From: Stichopus chloronotus
Lineage: Eukaryota; Echinodermata; Holothuroidea; Aspidochirotida; Stichopodidae
DNA: 64,000 nt
Assembly (NCBI GenBank): GCA_021234535.1
Contig: CM037842.1
Coordinates: 7,027,203 to 7,091,202, forward strand
Reading direction: 5' to 3'
Shown here: one piece after another, positions 44,088 to 56,462 of the stretch
Position numbering within the stretch: the first letter of the stretch is position 1
How the letters are laid out: each line of letters starts with the position of its first letter
Translations under genes and position numbers: made by a program
The notes under the pieces: model-generated
Database searches by the model: none
What the model was told of the DNA's origin: nothing
The model's input: the letters and a program-made list of their open reading frames with translations, nothing else

Positions 44088-47000
44088 GTATCGTAACATT
44101 TACTTTAATACATTTGAAATACATTTAAAATCATTTTAAATACATTTTGAAACCAGGGAATAAATTTTAACAGGGATGCTTTGATCCAGTTGATGTCTTT
44201 TCATCAAGTTTCTGTAATTCACTGGCATGTCTTGCATAGCAACAGGCGATGTACAGCAGTTTGTTAAGAATATTTATTCATACTTCTTTGTTCTTCAGAT
44301 CCGGTCACTGAAAGTGAGTCAGATAGCAACGGTTCTTGGAAGGTTCCTGTGATTGTTACTGTGTCTTTAGTGGTGTGATGTAAAGAGTAAAATGTAAATG
44401 TTCTGATTAATGGAAACGTATTACTGCTATTATTGTTTTAATATTGTATTATATTGTTTTCACCGCATTTACTCAAGTTACAAATTATGTTACAAATTAT
44501 GTCAGTAAGCTGTATGTGTAAGTTAAAAGTTCACTTTTCGTGATATAAACATTTCTCTTAAATGCCCGAATCCCATTCTAACAGAGGAAAGCTCTGAATT
44601 TATGTAAAAATCTCCCCATTTTATCTCAGGTTCATCTATTGTTGGAAGAAAACAAACTGAACACAAAAGTACCATTAAACAGTGAGTATTATAGAATGTT
44701 TTGTGTATCTGTGGCCATTTCAGACTCAATGTAAAACGACAGACGAAAGATTTTAGTTACATGAAATCATTTGTCTAATATTATTCCATACCATTTACAT
44801 ACTTCTTATGATTTTATCAATGTCTTCATGATGATCTTTCACACAAATCTACCGGTTTGTTTGTCTCTGATCTTCAGAAAGAGGTGAAAACTTGCAAGCA
44901 CTTGTAAAAGGTCTTGAAGATTACTATACAAAATACAGTTACAATAAACTGTTCCCTTTGAAAGAAGAAGTAGAAACAAGAAGACTTCTAGAAGAATGTC
45001 AATGTCTGGTGACGTCAGAAGATGGAAAAGAATTCATAGTATCCAGTGATAAATGTTTAACTCAAGATATTCTAAGAATCAAGCAACGTATTTCACTAAC
45101 TGGAGAAATGGGATCTGGAAAATCGACTCTCTTACAGAAGATAGTGGATGAATGGAGAATAGACACAAATAAGACGTTTGTCTTATTCTACATGGATCTC
45201 TTTAACACATCAATGGATAATTATGTTACAGACACCATCATAGAAATGATCCCGGACACCAGAATGTCAGCTGAAGAAATCAATCGTATCATCGTGAAAG
45301 AAAAGTGTATATTTGTACTGGACAATATTCCCTACTTAAAAACACGAACAAAATCTGATCAAATAGAACAATTCGGCGATGAAGAGATTTTTCAAAAGCG
45401 TTTGTCGGTCTTTGATTTGCTAGAGGTTAACGTTCTTAACACCGACCTACCCAATCTGAATGTCGTAGCAGCATTCAGCAGAGAGTCCAAAATGAATTCT
45501 TTTATGCCTTCACTATGCTTTAAAATAAAATTACGAGGGATCAATCAAGCTAATACTATCCATTGTATAGAGCAAACTATCGAATATTTTGAAAGCTTGA
45601 CTCGAGAATTCCCGGATGAAGGAGGCAAGGAACCAAAATTAGGAGACAATCACGATGTGGAGAAAAGTATTTCTCAAGAAACGGAAGAACTGAACAGTGA
45701 GACTATTGATAAAGATAAATCAAGTCAAAATGAATTTATTAAGAGAAAAAACGATAGGAATCTTTCAACGAGTAGGAGTGAATACATTAATCAGGTAACA
45801 GGTTTTCTCAGAATCAACGAATTCATAGAAGAGTTCAGTGGGACGCCGTTACGGCTTACTACAGTAATTCATAATAAAATGGCAAGTTTGCTAACTATTG
45901 GGAATCACGAGAGAAATATTGAGAAAGTAACAACATTGATAAGACTTTTAGTTGATAGTCTTTTGCAGAGATATCTAGACAGGATGCCAGAACAGTTTGG
46001 GGATTCCATAAAGAATTTATTTATCGAGCTCGGAAAACACTGTTGTAACAATGACCTATTACGTCACAATCAAACTCTAGAAAAGTGGGAAAACTCCCTC
46101 GATCTCAATGATATAAATACTGCTATACAAATCGGTATATTACAAGTTGGAAAATGCAATAATGGCGATGAAATAGAAGCTGGTGACAGATCATGTCTAC
46201 TAACATTTTACCATAGTTTATTCATGGGATACTGTATCGGCAAATACCTATCAGAAGAAGAAAGCGTTGGCGAAAAACTGAAGCAGTATTCAAATGAAGA
46301 ACTGAAGACGTTTGTGAATTTTATCAGTGGATCGGAGCGACTGATTGAAGATGTCTTCGAAGAACTGAAAGATAGGAAAATGTGGAGTAACGCCATTGAA
46401 TATCTTTATGAATCACATGACATGAACGATCCAATCAGAGTAAACGATACAGTTATTGAAATACGGATTAACGAGTTTAAGTCTTGATACCACCAAGCTG
46501 TTCTTATGTCGTACTTGCAAAATCGTAACATGCGAAAGGTAATCATATCTTACATGTACATTGTAACATAATCGAATTGTTGCTGTTAGGATTTGAAAAT
46601 CGACTCAACCTCAATAAAGCTAACTTACAATCCCAAAAGGGACTTGACACTAGACTTTCTCAAATAATTGTACAGTGAATACAAATGTGAAATATTCAGT
46701 ACATCATTTTGACGAGACTCAGGTATTACAGGCTTACGTTGTCTGGATTTTTACAGGTTAAAGATTGCATAGTTTGCAAAACCTCTAAAGGATATTTAAT
46801 GTTATTGACGTTATACTGAATCTAATGATGTGTACACATTAGATTCAGTATGCGTGTATGTGATTACCCTTTTAAATAATGGATTACTTTTTTAACTTTG
46901 CTGAAAGCACCAATGCGCACCTATAAAACATTTAGAGTGATTGCATGAAACAGAGGAAGTAACCTTGATAAGTGTATTTTGTTTAATACAGTATTATATA

Positions 47001-47311
47001 TATATATATCTATATATATATATATCTCTATATATATATATCTATATATATATATATTATAATTATATTTATATATATAACCTGCAATGCTACTGTGTCA
47101 TTTGTTCTGTTTTCTTTTCCTTCCTAGTCCATATACAGTCACTCGCCATATACGTTCTGATGAGTGCAGTACCACCTGCACGAAACAACGTTGTAAACGA
47201 ATATGAGTCGTCTAAATAATTGAATTTATTCCTAAATATTATTAGCTCTGGACCTCACACCTATCGAGCACTCTCGGAATATGCAACCTGGACTTATCGT
47301 CTTTTGGATAG

Positions 47312-47385
<74 letters not shown>

Positions 47386-49523
47386 CTAAAGTCTTAACTT
47401 GCAACAATTTGTGAACATTCGTTTGTGAAGCAGCATTCTAACTCCTACAATATAACTCCTCTGTTACTCCTTAGTGTACCACAGGAACTGTTTTTGTTGA
47501 TGGTGATTGTTCATTGGTTTTCCTGACCAGTCTCAGCTTACCCTCAATTGATACTCTCATAATAAATGAGAGACAATTATCAGAAGAAGATGTACAATCA
47601 ATCATCGACTGGGCTTCTAACAGAGACGTTCATTGCTTTCGAAATATAATGTAAGTATAGAACACAAACCAAACAAATACTGTTTTCAATTTATCGTATA
47701 GAAACGATGTCGTGAAAACCATAATGTACACAATAATATTTTACAATGGATTACGATAATTACACTGTTATTAAACAAAACGTAAAGTTAATGTTGAATT
47801 TCGACGTAGAATTGCATTTTGCAATTATATATTACTTCCCTTTCTTCTTTTTGAGAGGGAGCATTAATTAGTTCCACTATTAGCTTAATTGACACATCAT
47901 GTTGACACATTTTGACATATCATTTCTCCACATAAAGGCAGTCTAGACAATACTAAATGTAGCTTGATACATTTTTTTATCTACAGTGTACAATAATGAC
48001 TTCCAGAATTAAAAATGCATCGAGTAATTTATTGTTCAACGTTTCTATATCACTTTTTAAGGATCCTTCACAAAATCACTGAAATCCCTTTCTTAGCCTG
48101 TTGTATAATATTCTAAATTTGTGTGCAAATTTAATCATTTTGTGTAGCAAAATGACATATATAGATAAAATATTTACTGAAGGAATAATGTAGAAAAATA
48201 CCTCTGTAGATCCAACAACAGTAACTACCAATCTGTTACAAAGACAATATTTTCAACTTTGACACCACCTGTAGCCTGCGCATATCTCTAAAGTGTGACA
48301 TCATATGAAGAGTCGCCAAGAGAAATGAGGATGGGGACTGGAATGGTTCAGTCTGACTTACTTTAGGAATATGTCATACCCAGTATTCTATATATACGTA
48401 TACGTTAACTTATCGTTGTCACTTTGACAAAGTGATAATGGTGCCTATACACTGACAACACAGAAGCGGACAAGAAGCCACTACTAGAAGTTCCTACTCG
48501 CCATTGCAGTTGAATCGTATAGCGCTAAATGTGATCTATCGATAATTGCTGGTTAATTTAAAGCAGGATATACTGTTAGGTCTGTGTTTTTTAAAGTGCA
48601 CAAAGTGAATGGCTATAATTCTTACAGGTGTCTAAGGCTAGTGGTGTGTTTGAGAAAAAAATTGTCTAAATTTCCAAATGTTTGATTGAATAAGAGTTTG
48701 GATGTCCTCAAGTTAGCATATTTTCCACATTAAAATTTAAAAAAAAAATACAAAGTAAATCACTCTTCTTTATTAACTTTTAAATTGATAAAATATCTCC
48801 TGAAACAAACTTGGCATAGACGTTTTTTCCAGGTTAGTATAAAATGAAAGAGAGTGATGGAAGAATTAGGATAGAGGCTACTTTCTCTTAGAAGCACACC
48901 TTTCTGTAGTGACAGAGAGTTTAGTTAATGGAATATTGTGTGGTTATTACACAGCTATTACACGCCTGACAACTGTAAAAGAACGTTGTGTGCTGGACTC
49001 CCTTGGTTGTACTTTACCGTATATTTTTTACAGTGTATACAGTTTTTGTAAGTAGGCCTATAAGACGTACTCTTTCAGCTCTTTCAACTTGATTAAATAT
49101 TTTGTTGCATTTTTCATTGTCATTCAAGATTTGCTCTTTGTCGGCTACCAGAAAAATTGGTCATTCTAGAACAGATGAAGTCAAAGCTCACGGACATCAA
49201 AAGTAAGATTCTGATTCTTATAAACATCGTACTGCGTGTTATAAGTACAGTAAACTAAACCTGGAATACTACATTGCGATCGTATAATTAATATTGTAGG
49301 AATTACTGAACATTCGGTATAATTACTGTTGCTATTGGTAAATGGAAATCTTATAAACTTACGGCACTATTTTCTAATAACCATTGGTCTTAGTATGACA
49401 TTCGCAGTCTAGCACTGTTGATGATGTGTTCCACGTTTTACAGTTCAACGCCAAAAAAGCAACGGAAAGAATTTACTACTTGATACCTGCAGTGGTGACT
49501 GGATTATCGACAATTTGGAATGA
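43944..49523 (+). CDS. Ig-like / transmembrane / NACHT receptor-like gene (5' exons missing, phase breaks)
   Basis: Assembled from exons 43944-44087 (half of an Ig-like domain), 44299-44374 and 44630-44681 (transmembrane segment), 44878-46487 (NACHT), 47475-47650, 49129-49202 and 49444-49523 (C-terminal tail ending in TGA). The last three join cleanly in phase, and 44681/44878 does too. Three breaks exist: Ig exon to TM exon (phase 0 against 1), inside 44630-44681, and at 46487 where a stop interrupts apparent continuation. It resembles the expanded NACHT receptors of marine invertebrates. If one transcript, it encodes an Ig ectodomain tied by one helix to a cytosolic NTPase. It may be a pseudogene, or two adjacent genes. 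An AATAAA lies at 50157-50162. Confidence 0.65.
44299..44374 (+). CDS. Juxtamembrane and transmembrane exon
   Basis: Acceptor TTCTTCAG before 44299. In one frame it reads DPVTESESDSNGSWK, an acidic linker, then the hydrophobic VPVIVTVSLVV. With donor GTGATG at 44375, the next exon adds FIYCWKK, giving about 16 hydrophobic residues followed by basic stop-transfer residues. The reading frame needs phase 1 entry, while the Ig exon ends in phase 0. Confidence 0.55.
44630..44681 (+). CDS. Small exon joining transmembrane segment to NACHT
   Basis: Acceptor TATCTCAG before 44630, donor GTGAGT after 44681, 52 nt. One frame starts FIYCWKKTN then stops; another ends ENKLNTKVPLN and continues in phase into the NACHT exon (KRGENLQALVKGLEDYY). 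A one-base difference in the A-rich middle (44648-44656) would unite them. Confidence 0.55.
44878..46487 (+). CDS. NACHT NTPase exon
   Basis: Acceptor TGATCTTCAG before 44878; open for over 530 codons. Counting from the codon at 44892: Walker A GEMGSGKST at 71-79, Walker B IFVLDN at 140-145, a sensor-like AAFSRES near 194-200, a charged insert near 245-300, SGTPLRLTTVIH near 318-329 and the terminal FYHSLFMGYCIGKYL near 437-451, which corresponds to the 'FxHxxFxEyxAAxyL' signature of NACHT winged-helix regions. Such proteins oligomerise on nucleotide exchange and signal in innate immunity. There is no death, CARD or pyrin domain. The frame ends EFKS-stop; an AATAAA at 46613-46618 could terminate a short form. 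Confidence 0.92.
46488..46538 (+). other. Possible continuation of the NACHT exon in another frame
   Basis: Immediately after the stop, the next frame reads SLDTTKLFLCRTCKIVTCE and ends at a good donor (AAAG|GTAATC at 46539). A 2-bp loss in TCTCTT would explain the shift. The end phase (2) does not fit the exon at 47475, so either another small exon (perhaps at 47128, acceptor TTCCTAG, reading SPYTVTRHIRSD) lies between or this stretch is no longer used. Confidence 0.4.
46992..47075. repeat. Interrupted (TA)n microsatellite
   Basis: TATATATATC-type units inside the intron after the NACHT exon. Confidence 0.9.
47313..47383. repeat. (TA)n microsatellite, about 70 bp
   Basis: Uninterrupted TA dinucleotides about 90 bp before the acceptor at 47474. 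Confidence 0.95.
47475..47650 (+). CDS. C-terminal tail exon of the NACHT gene, first
   Basis: Acceptor ACTCCTTAG before 47475, donor GTAAGT after 47650. It reads CTTGTVFVDGDCSLVFLTSL then SLPSIDTLIINERQLSEEDV and QSIIDWASNRDVHCF. The alternation of leucine/isoleucine strands with a following helix recalls the irregular leucine-rich C-termini of invertebrate NLRs, but no canonical LxxLxLxxN repeat is present. End phase 2 fits the next exon. Confidence 0.75.
49129..49202 (+). CDS. C-terminal tail exon of the NACHT gene, second
   Basis: Acceptor CATTCAAG before 49129, donor GTAAGA after 49202. Joined in phase to 47650 it reads (I)FALCRLPEKLVILEQMKSKL then TDIK. Phase 1 at its end fits the final exon. 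Confidence 0.7.
49444..49523 (+). CDS. Last coding exon of the NACHT gene
   Basis: Acceptor CGTTTTACAG before 49444. It reads IQRQKSNGKNLLLDTCSG then DWIIDNLE and stops with TGA at 49521-49523. The WIIDNL pattern with preceding basic residues gives no known domain. Confidence 0.7.
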
Positions 49524-50756
49524 AGACAGGATGATCATAGCGATAACTTAAACTGCAAACACTGGAGGAAAACACGACAAATGCCGTGCTTGTGATGTAG
49601 GCCTATTATCATCATAGTCCATTCTACTGTAACAAGCCCTTGTTGTCAGTGTCAATGTCTTCATGCATTTATGTCGTTCTCAAGATTTTATAACTTTGCA
49701 ATGTTTCTTGCTTCTCCGTTGGTACATGCAAAATAGCAATGCAAGACATTTGTTCCTTCAGTCCCCTACTTCATCTTATTCAGTAACATATATGGCAACA
49801 TAGTGTTTTCAGTAGCAGTAGTAAAGTTCATTTACGACAGAGATATAAGATATAAGACGTCAGAGACGGAAAGGGATTTTATCTTTGGAATTAGAGTTTT
49901 AACTGTTATTTCTCGATTAGACTCACAGATGTATAGAGCAAATTTATAATATTTGTAATATGAGATGACATTATTTAGCACAGATAGAGATTTTAGATTC
50001 AAAGAAAATACTGCATGTCGGAAAGCAAAACTAGCAAGGATGAATGTTCAACGAAATCTTAGGTGCGAGTGACCGCTTGATTGCGGGCTTAAGGTTTGTG
50101 AAACTTCAGTTATCAGGTTAGAGCTGTAGGTCAAGGGTCACACTACTAGCCCATCAAATAAAACCATCGGTAATAAGCCACATGACAAACGATAAGCGTT
50201 ACTAAAGGATTCACTAATAAGTCAATAACGTAGGCAAGCTTCTACGTACTTCGCCACTTTGTTAATGTAAAACTTTCCCATCAACATGATGATAATAAAT
50301 TATTGATACGTTATGTGATATCACCCAAATTTGGGAGGTGTTGTCAACCTACATGAAAAACCATTGAAATTATTACTGTAAGATACATAATGTACCCATT
50401 ACTGCATAAATCTATCATATTATGGTTACATACTAATATGCTCCTATTTTTAGGGTGTTCTGAGGTTGTGTGACCTGTAGAAGTCATGTTTGGAGTAGTG
50501 CCCGCATTAGTAATTGAATATGTTGAAATGAATTCACAAAATCCATCAAATCTTTCACACACTGACCATTTTACAAACTCCAGTCTTTCACCTGCATATG
50601 TAAACTTCTGCTAGTATGAAAATTTGCGACGCCAAGGGAGGTTGTCACATGTATGTGTTTGCGTTACACTTTATGTCGCTAATAGTCATTGTAAGGAAAT
50701 TTCACCAACTTTTATATCCTTAGGGAGTTATTCTGGAAGTGATTATTGGTTTCTTT

Positions 50757-50840
50757 TAGATCACTTACCAATGTGTAAACTGAAAGCCAAGTAACTAAGA
50801 GACAAACAGTTGAAGGGTTAACAAAATAAAATCCTGATAA
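50757..50840. repeat. ~85-bp direct repeat, copy 1 of 2
   Basis: TCACTTACCA-TGTGT-AACTGAAA, GAGACAAACAGTT-AAGGGTTAA and AAAATAAAAT-CTGA are shared in the same order with about 52322-52405, roughly 1.56 kb away. Confidence 0.85.
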
Positions 50841-52321
50841 TTACGGTATCTCAAAAATAAGTTAAGTTAGCGCTGACTGTGAAAAGCATATACACGTGGA
50901 ATTTGAAGGGGACAGGAAGCTTGGACATAGCCTCTATTTATAGTGCAGATGTATTTTGATCTGATGATGATATTTTGATGTCGATTGCTTATCATTTTAG
51001 GTCAGCAGATGTTATTGTATATGTAGCGGTTGTTACATTGCATTTGGTTAAACAATAAGTTACCGTAATATTACAAAGACCAAGCATGCTAGGCATCCTC
51101 TTTTCAGACAATCAGATTTATAAAATAATAATACTTAAAAATAAGAAATAAATACAATGAATATAATACTTATAAATAAATATTTATGTTTTTATTTTTT
51201 AAATAATCATTATAAATATACAAAATTATAAATAATAATTTAAAATCATAATTAAATCATCGAAATCACAATGTTTGTACATTCTGATGTAACAGATAGT
51301 GAGTTCTGTCAGAATTTTCAAACTTTGAGATAAGCCAATATCCTAAGAACTCTTCACATGTATGAAAACAGTTCCAACGGATTTGTCATCTCAAGTTCGC
51401 CCCACAACTTCTAAGTAAAGTCATCCCCTGTTGAGTTGCGTGTCACATTAACTTTAAAGTGATGTGTGCACTGAAAAACAAGAGAGATAAGATTATGTTT
51501 GATCTTAACTTTTTCTTTATTTTGAAATGTACACCCCATGTTGTACATGGACAGACTACACTTTTCAGTGAAGGAAAATGAAAGTAACTACTATGTAAAG
51601 CAACGGGATTGCCATTAAAACATTGAAAAAGGAACTCATATTTGAAAATAAATGGCTCTTACTATACGCTCCTACCTTATGAATATGCAACTGTACAGGT
51701 CTCACTGGTGTCCCACTCGAGCCATCGCTCCTTGGTCGGTATCGGGAATTTTATTGTTTGGTGAAAGGAAGCACTGTATTTACAACTAAACTACGAACTG
51801 AACACAACATTGCGGCAGTGATCCTGAGTTGTTTTGACTGACTGAATATTCAGTACTTGTATACTCCCATTAACTTGTTTAAAGAAGCATAGCCTACCGT
51901 TGATTTGAATGAAAACTGTCAACCACTACGTTATCGTATTCTACACTTTTTGTTGTTGTGTTAGAAGAATTTGAAATCATTTGGCAGAATTAACCAACTG
52001 AAACCTATTTATTTTACCGGACTGTCTGAATGGTGCATTAAAAGCCTTACCAAAGTTTTTGAGATTAAATTTCAATGTTTTTCCTTTTTGCCTACAGAAG
52101 TAATCACTTTAACACCCCTGTTTTACACACATCCATTACCTTGTCATTCCATGTAATTTCATAACAGTACTAATTAAAAGTGTAATTCAAGAAAGCAATG
52201 CACTGGACATAGCCATTCATGAAAAATAATAGGAGAAATGTTCTGGGTAAATTCCAGAAGCGCTTGTTCTACTCTTTAGTGCTACGTTAATGAGAATGTT
52301 AGATTTTTTAGACTTCTAAGT

Positions 52322-52405
52322 CACTTACCAGTGTGTTAACTGAAACACAAGTAATTAAGAGACAAACAGTTCAAGGGTTAATAAAATAAAATTCTGACTA
52401 TGCAA
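52322..52405. repeat. ~85-bp direct repeat, copy 2 of 2
   Basis: See shared blocks CACAAGTAATTAAGAGACAA and CAGTTCAAGGGTTAATAAAA, differing from copy 1 at about one base in nine. Confidence 0.85.
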
Positions 52406-55254
52406 AACACCACATTTTAAGGTTTGGATTTTCAAGTTTCATTTGAAACGTATATGCAAGTGTCCCACAGCGGATAGTAAAATCTGGGGAATTTGGGAAA
52501 TTCAGTTGCAAACCAAGTGAGTATTTCCTTCGTGAGATACTAGCCTTAAAGGGTGACTGTCTTTCTCATTTCAACTTCGAAGTCCTTAGTGTAGTATGAG
52601 GTTAGCTATTGAGCATGGTCCATTTCTATCGACCCTACCCCACTTCATGAAAAACACCTTTCAACCGGGTAGGTAGAGGAAAGAAACCGAAGTCTTTAAT
52701 CGCGGACTGTCCTGTAAGGGACATCATTTTTATAGCAAAACTTAGCTTAACGTGTTGCATATGCGGGTACTCTCTTAATTGCTCTCATCAGAATTGACCG
52801 TCCATATTGTTGGTTTTTCTTGACCAAGTCGCATAGAAATATTGTTGAGACATCCCACGATTCCTCTCCCTTACTCGAAAGTCCCTTAATCAGTAGAGGT
52901 GTGACCACGGGGGGGGGGGGGGTGGGTAGGATCATGGGTGTTGGGTTCAAAACAATTACCATTTTTCATTGATTGAAGTTTTGCTAGTTGATTGAGAAAT
53001 TACCTGCGGTAACCATTTCCGGCCATCTGGAGAGGAGAGGGGACTTGTAAAAGTTTTCTTGTACGCTCTTTGTTAATAGATGGTCTTAGATAGTCTCGCA
53101 TGCATTAAAAACGCCTCCCCCACCTCTAAAAGGCATTTAAATGCATCTGCTCCTTCATTGACGTATTGACGGCAATATACTGGTATCTTCTGGTCCCGTT
53201 AATAGCGTTACCTTAGACCCTAGGGTAAACCCATGCTCATGTCCAGTTTGCCCCAAGTCATCAAAAAGGGGAGTATGCACCCCCATTGCAACCTTGATCA
53301 GTCATACCGGTCACTGAGTCGTATAGCCTACGCCCCCTACATTTCATTTTGGATTTACGCCCCTGGACATGTATTTTAAACTTTTTGTGCGTTACAAATA
53401 GCCAGACATGCTGAATCAGTGTTCAAAATATGAAATAGTCTCATTCAGAAAGAACACTGCTTTTTGTACTATGATGGAATAATGGAGATCACAATTATCC
53501 TTACAGAATACCTATAAATAGTGTGTTCATAACATAGACACAATGCATATACAATGCAACATGAACCACATCTGTGTCAGCAGTGTTATTATAACTCACG
53601 TACGAGTCACATGAACATTGCATATGTTATTGACATTGTGAGGTCACAAGATGCAAGGTGTACATGAAACCTGAGACATTGTAACTGCGTCATTTCTATA
53701 AGCTGAACGACGTGTACATGAAAATAGCATTCAAACCACGCACCTCTTTAGCTTGCAGAATTTAAGCCTTTAATAGAGAGAGACATCAACTATCACTAGT
53801 GGTAACATCTTTCTGCAAAAGAAGAAGAGACACAAGTGAATCAATCATTACCGAGTAAGTATATTGATGATTTTGCTTTCAGTTTCAATCGGCCTACTTG
53901 TGAATTGCCACACCTGATTGTCGCACAGGCAAACGACAGTATAGGGCACATATGAGTAGCACAGTTCTGCCCAATAGTAACTGGTGGGAATTTTATAACC
54001 TTTATGGGAAGTAGGTGTAGTCTATTGCCATACGGTGCATTAAGTTACGTTATCTTACTCACGCAATGACAAAGTCCAGCTATAATGTACCTACATGGTG
54101 TCAACACCGACTGTGATATATTAATGTACCACATTATTATTAAGTAAAGCACAATTAAGGTATAAGTATTTTACCACAGCTACCCCATGGCATTAAGGCA
54201 CTTCATAGGCAGTAAGCAATCGAGACTTGTTGAAGTATATTAAGACTCAACATTGAAAACCAGTTAAAAAATCTTGAGTGCCTTCGTAACCAATTGCTAC
54301 ATGTTGATACCTGTGTCTATTAGTGTAAGTACCTATCAATACTTACAGATATATACTTGCTACATGCTCTTATAGGCTATAACTTGGTGCCTGGTAAATG
54401 GGTATGACGCCAGATCCGATGATTGAAGCAAAAATGACTTATTTTGGAATTCATCTATTAAATCGATCTTAACATTAGAATTCCTGTTGAGAAATTGGTC
54501 ACCTTTTTATTCACGTAAACATAAGTTTTTTCGGCATGAAATATCACAAGACAATCTTTGAAGTGAGTACTGTAGAACGTTGAAATTTCGCTGTATGCTT
54601 TATGTTAGGCAATAAAGAAAACAGAAGAGACAATTGTAAATAGTGTGTTCCACTTTTCTATTCTATATGTGCACGTAGTTCTCGTCCAGACACTTGGGGG
54701 CCTAAATACCTGCAATTTTTTCAATCAATATGTTCTAGGAAACCAGGAAAATGAAACTGTTTCATACTTCGATGTAATCAAACGATACGGTTCATAAATT
54801 CACTGTCAATGTTTAGCTGTCTGGAATTAAATGATCTTAACGGCCTACAGCATATGGTGTAAGTTTCAGCACTACTTTACTACGTAAGTTAAATACAAAA
54901 GTAAACTGGTTCAAGGCTCACGGAGTTTATACGCTTATCTAAAACTTGCATTTTTTAGCAGTCATAGGTGAAAGACATATAGAGGAAAAATTACTATGCG
55001 ATAATATGCTAGCTTGTATACGAATACCTAAAGACCTATGGCAATGCACTGCAAAGTTATTTGCGATTGCAAAAGGTGAACCTTGCAAATATGTCATACT
55101 TCATACATATGTCATACTTCCTGCAAATTGTTCACATTGTTCATATAGCTTGATGATTGCCATGTAATGTATGTGATTATATTGTTTTGAGAGAAAGTGA
55201 AAAGTCATTTTGAGTCAAAATACTTCAAAAGACCAAAGCCCTAGTAACAGCATT

Positions 55255-55500
55255 TCTACATGGGCCGCTTGCGGATCCAAGATATGTAATAGGTCCATAT
55301 GGGTCCGCCCACATACCCCATATGACCCATGTTTAGTAGTTCTGGGACCGTCGTGGTCAATTGTCACTTATGGACACCATAACTACCCCATATGGGACAT
55401 GCGGCTACTGGGTTTGCACAAATGTGCCACGTACAGATCTTGGGCGTAAAATTATGATCTAATATGGATTAACCTATATGGGGGCCCATGTCGTATCTGG
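55255..55500. repeat. Palindrome-rich element with CCATATGGG motifs
   Basis: Seven CATATGG/CCATATG or CCCATG-type motifs in about 230 bp (e.g. GTCCATATGGGTCC, CCCCATATGACCCATG, CCCCATATGGGACATG, CCTATATGGGGGCCCATG). The halves face each other, so the segment can fold on itself. It looks like a small dispersed palindromic element; no borders were found. Confidence 0.55.
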
Positions 55501-56210
55501 GCTCAACGTTACATATATATAAGAATGATAACTGTGAGTAATTGCACGCCATTCATATGCAGATATGGGTAACTCTCGTGCATCATTCATATTGTTCAAA
55601 GAACATCATGCCAGACCACAACTACTGCATATCTGTATTCTTTCGAATCTTTTCCTATTACCGGATGATCAAAACGTAAAAAAAATGTATGGGAATTCTT
55701 TTGGCGCTTTTGTATTTCTACATAATTTACTGTACAATAAAAATCACTACATCCTTTTTATTCGTCACTTCAATTTTATGATATATTCCACAAGTAGTGG
55801 ATAGCAATCTTAACTCAATGAACACCCCCTACCAGGTATACTGTATAACGAACAAATCTGGTTATCGTTGTATTGTATGATAGCCCAAGATATTGACACA
55901 TCCACGTATACGTATTGGTATGCAATCAAACATTGCGTGTTCTTCTACCCGTAAAAACGGCACGTCACCAAGTCTTTTATTCAAAGCACTTATACTAAGT
56001 ACAATGTAGAATTTCTGCAACCATAGGATCATGTAAGACAGCTAATACTTCGAGAGTATTAAAATTCTGATTTAGTACACCTTTGAAAATTACTAATGCT
56101 GTGCAGTGGTTTTGACTGCCAATTAATACATTTTACAAATAAGGGTGGAGTCCCAGCTTCATGCGATAAGTTTCCGTAACAGAAATATATGCCTCTTGTT
56201 CCTTACCGAG

Positions 56211-56462
56211 GGCGGCGCGGAGTCTTTGGGAACTGGGTATGTGTGTGTACCAACGAAAGTTGCCTTAGTCTCTATCGTTGACGGAAGTGAGAGCCGCACA
56301 CGTCCGTTCTAGCTTACACGTGGTTCGTAACTGGCCAACGCTGCCCGAAAATTCTGTCGCTGCGCACGGGGAGGAAACCGCCTTCTCTGCCGGTAATGAA
56401 ATGTTTACATGGAACATCGGGAAAAGGGGAATTCCAGTGACTTCCTTGCCGGGACTTTCCTG
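56211..56462. repeat. Dispersed repeat family, copy 1
   Basis: Shares ACGTCCGTTCT-GCTTAC-GTG, AAAATTC-GTCGCTGCG and AAAAGGGGAATTCCAGTGAC with 59440-59640 and, more weakly, 59745-59885. Apparent open frames here are repeat, not genes. Confidence 0.7.

Larger units (their letters stand above)
49524..56210. other. Intergenic with dispersed repeats; no supported gene
   Basis: Contains a likely poly(A) signal AATAAA at 50157-50162, an AT-rich stretch near 51120-51260, a pair of 85-bp direct repeats (50757-50840 and 52320-52400), a copy of a dispersed repeat with a 12-G run (52905-53090) and a CATATGGG-rich stretch (55255-55500). Short open frames have no family resemblance. Confidence 0.5.
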
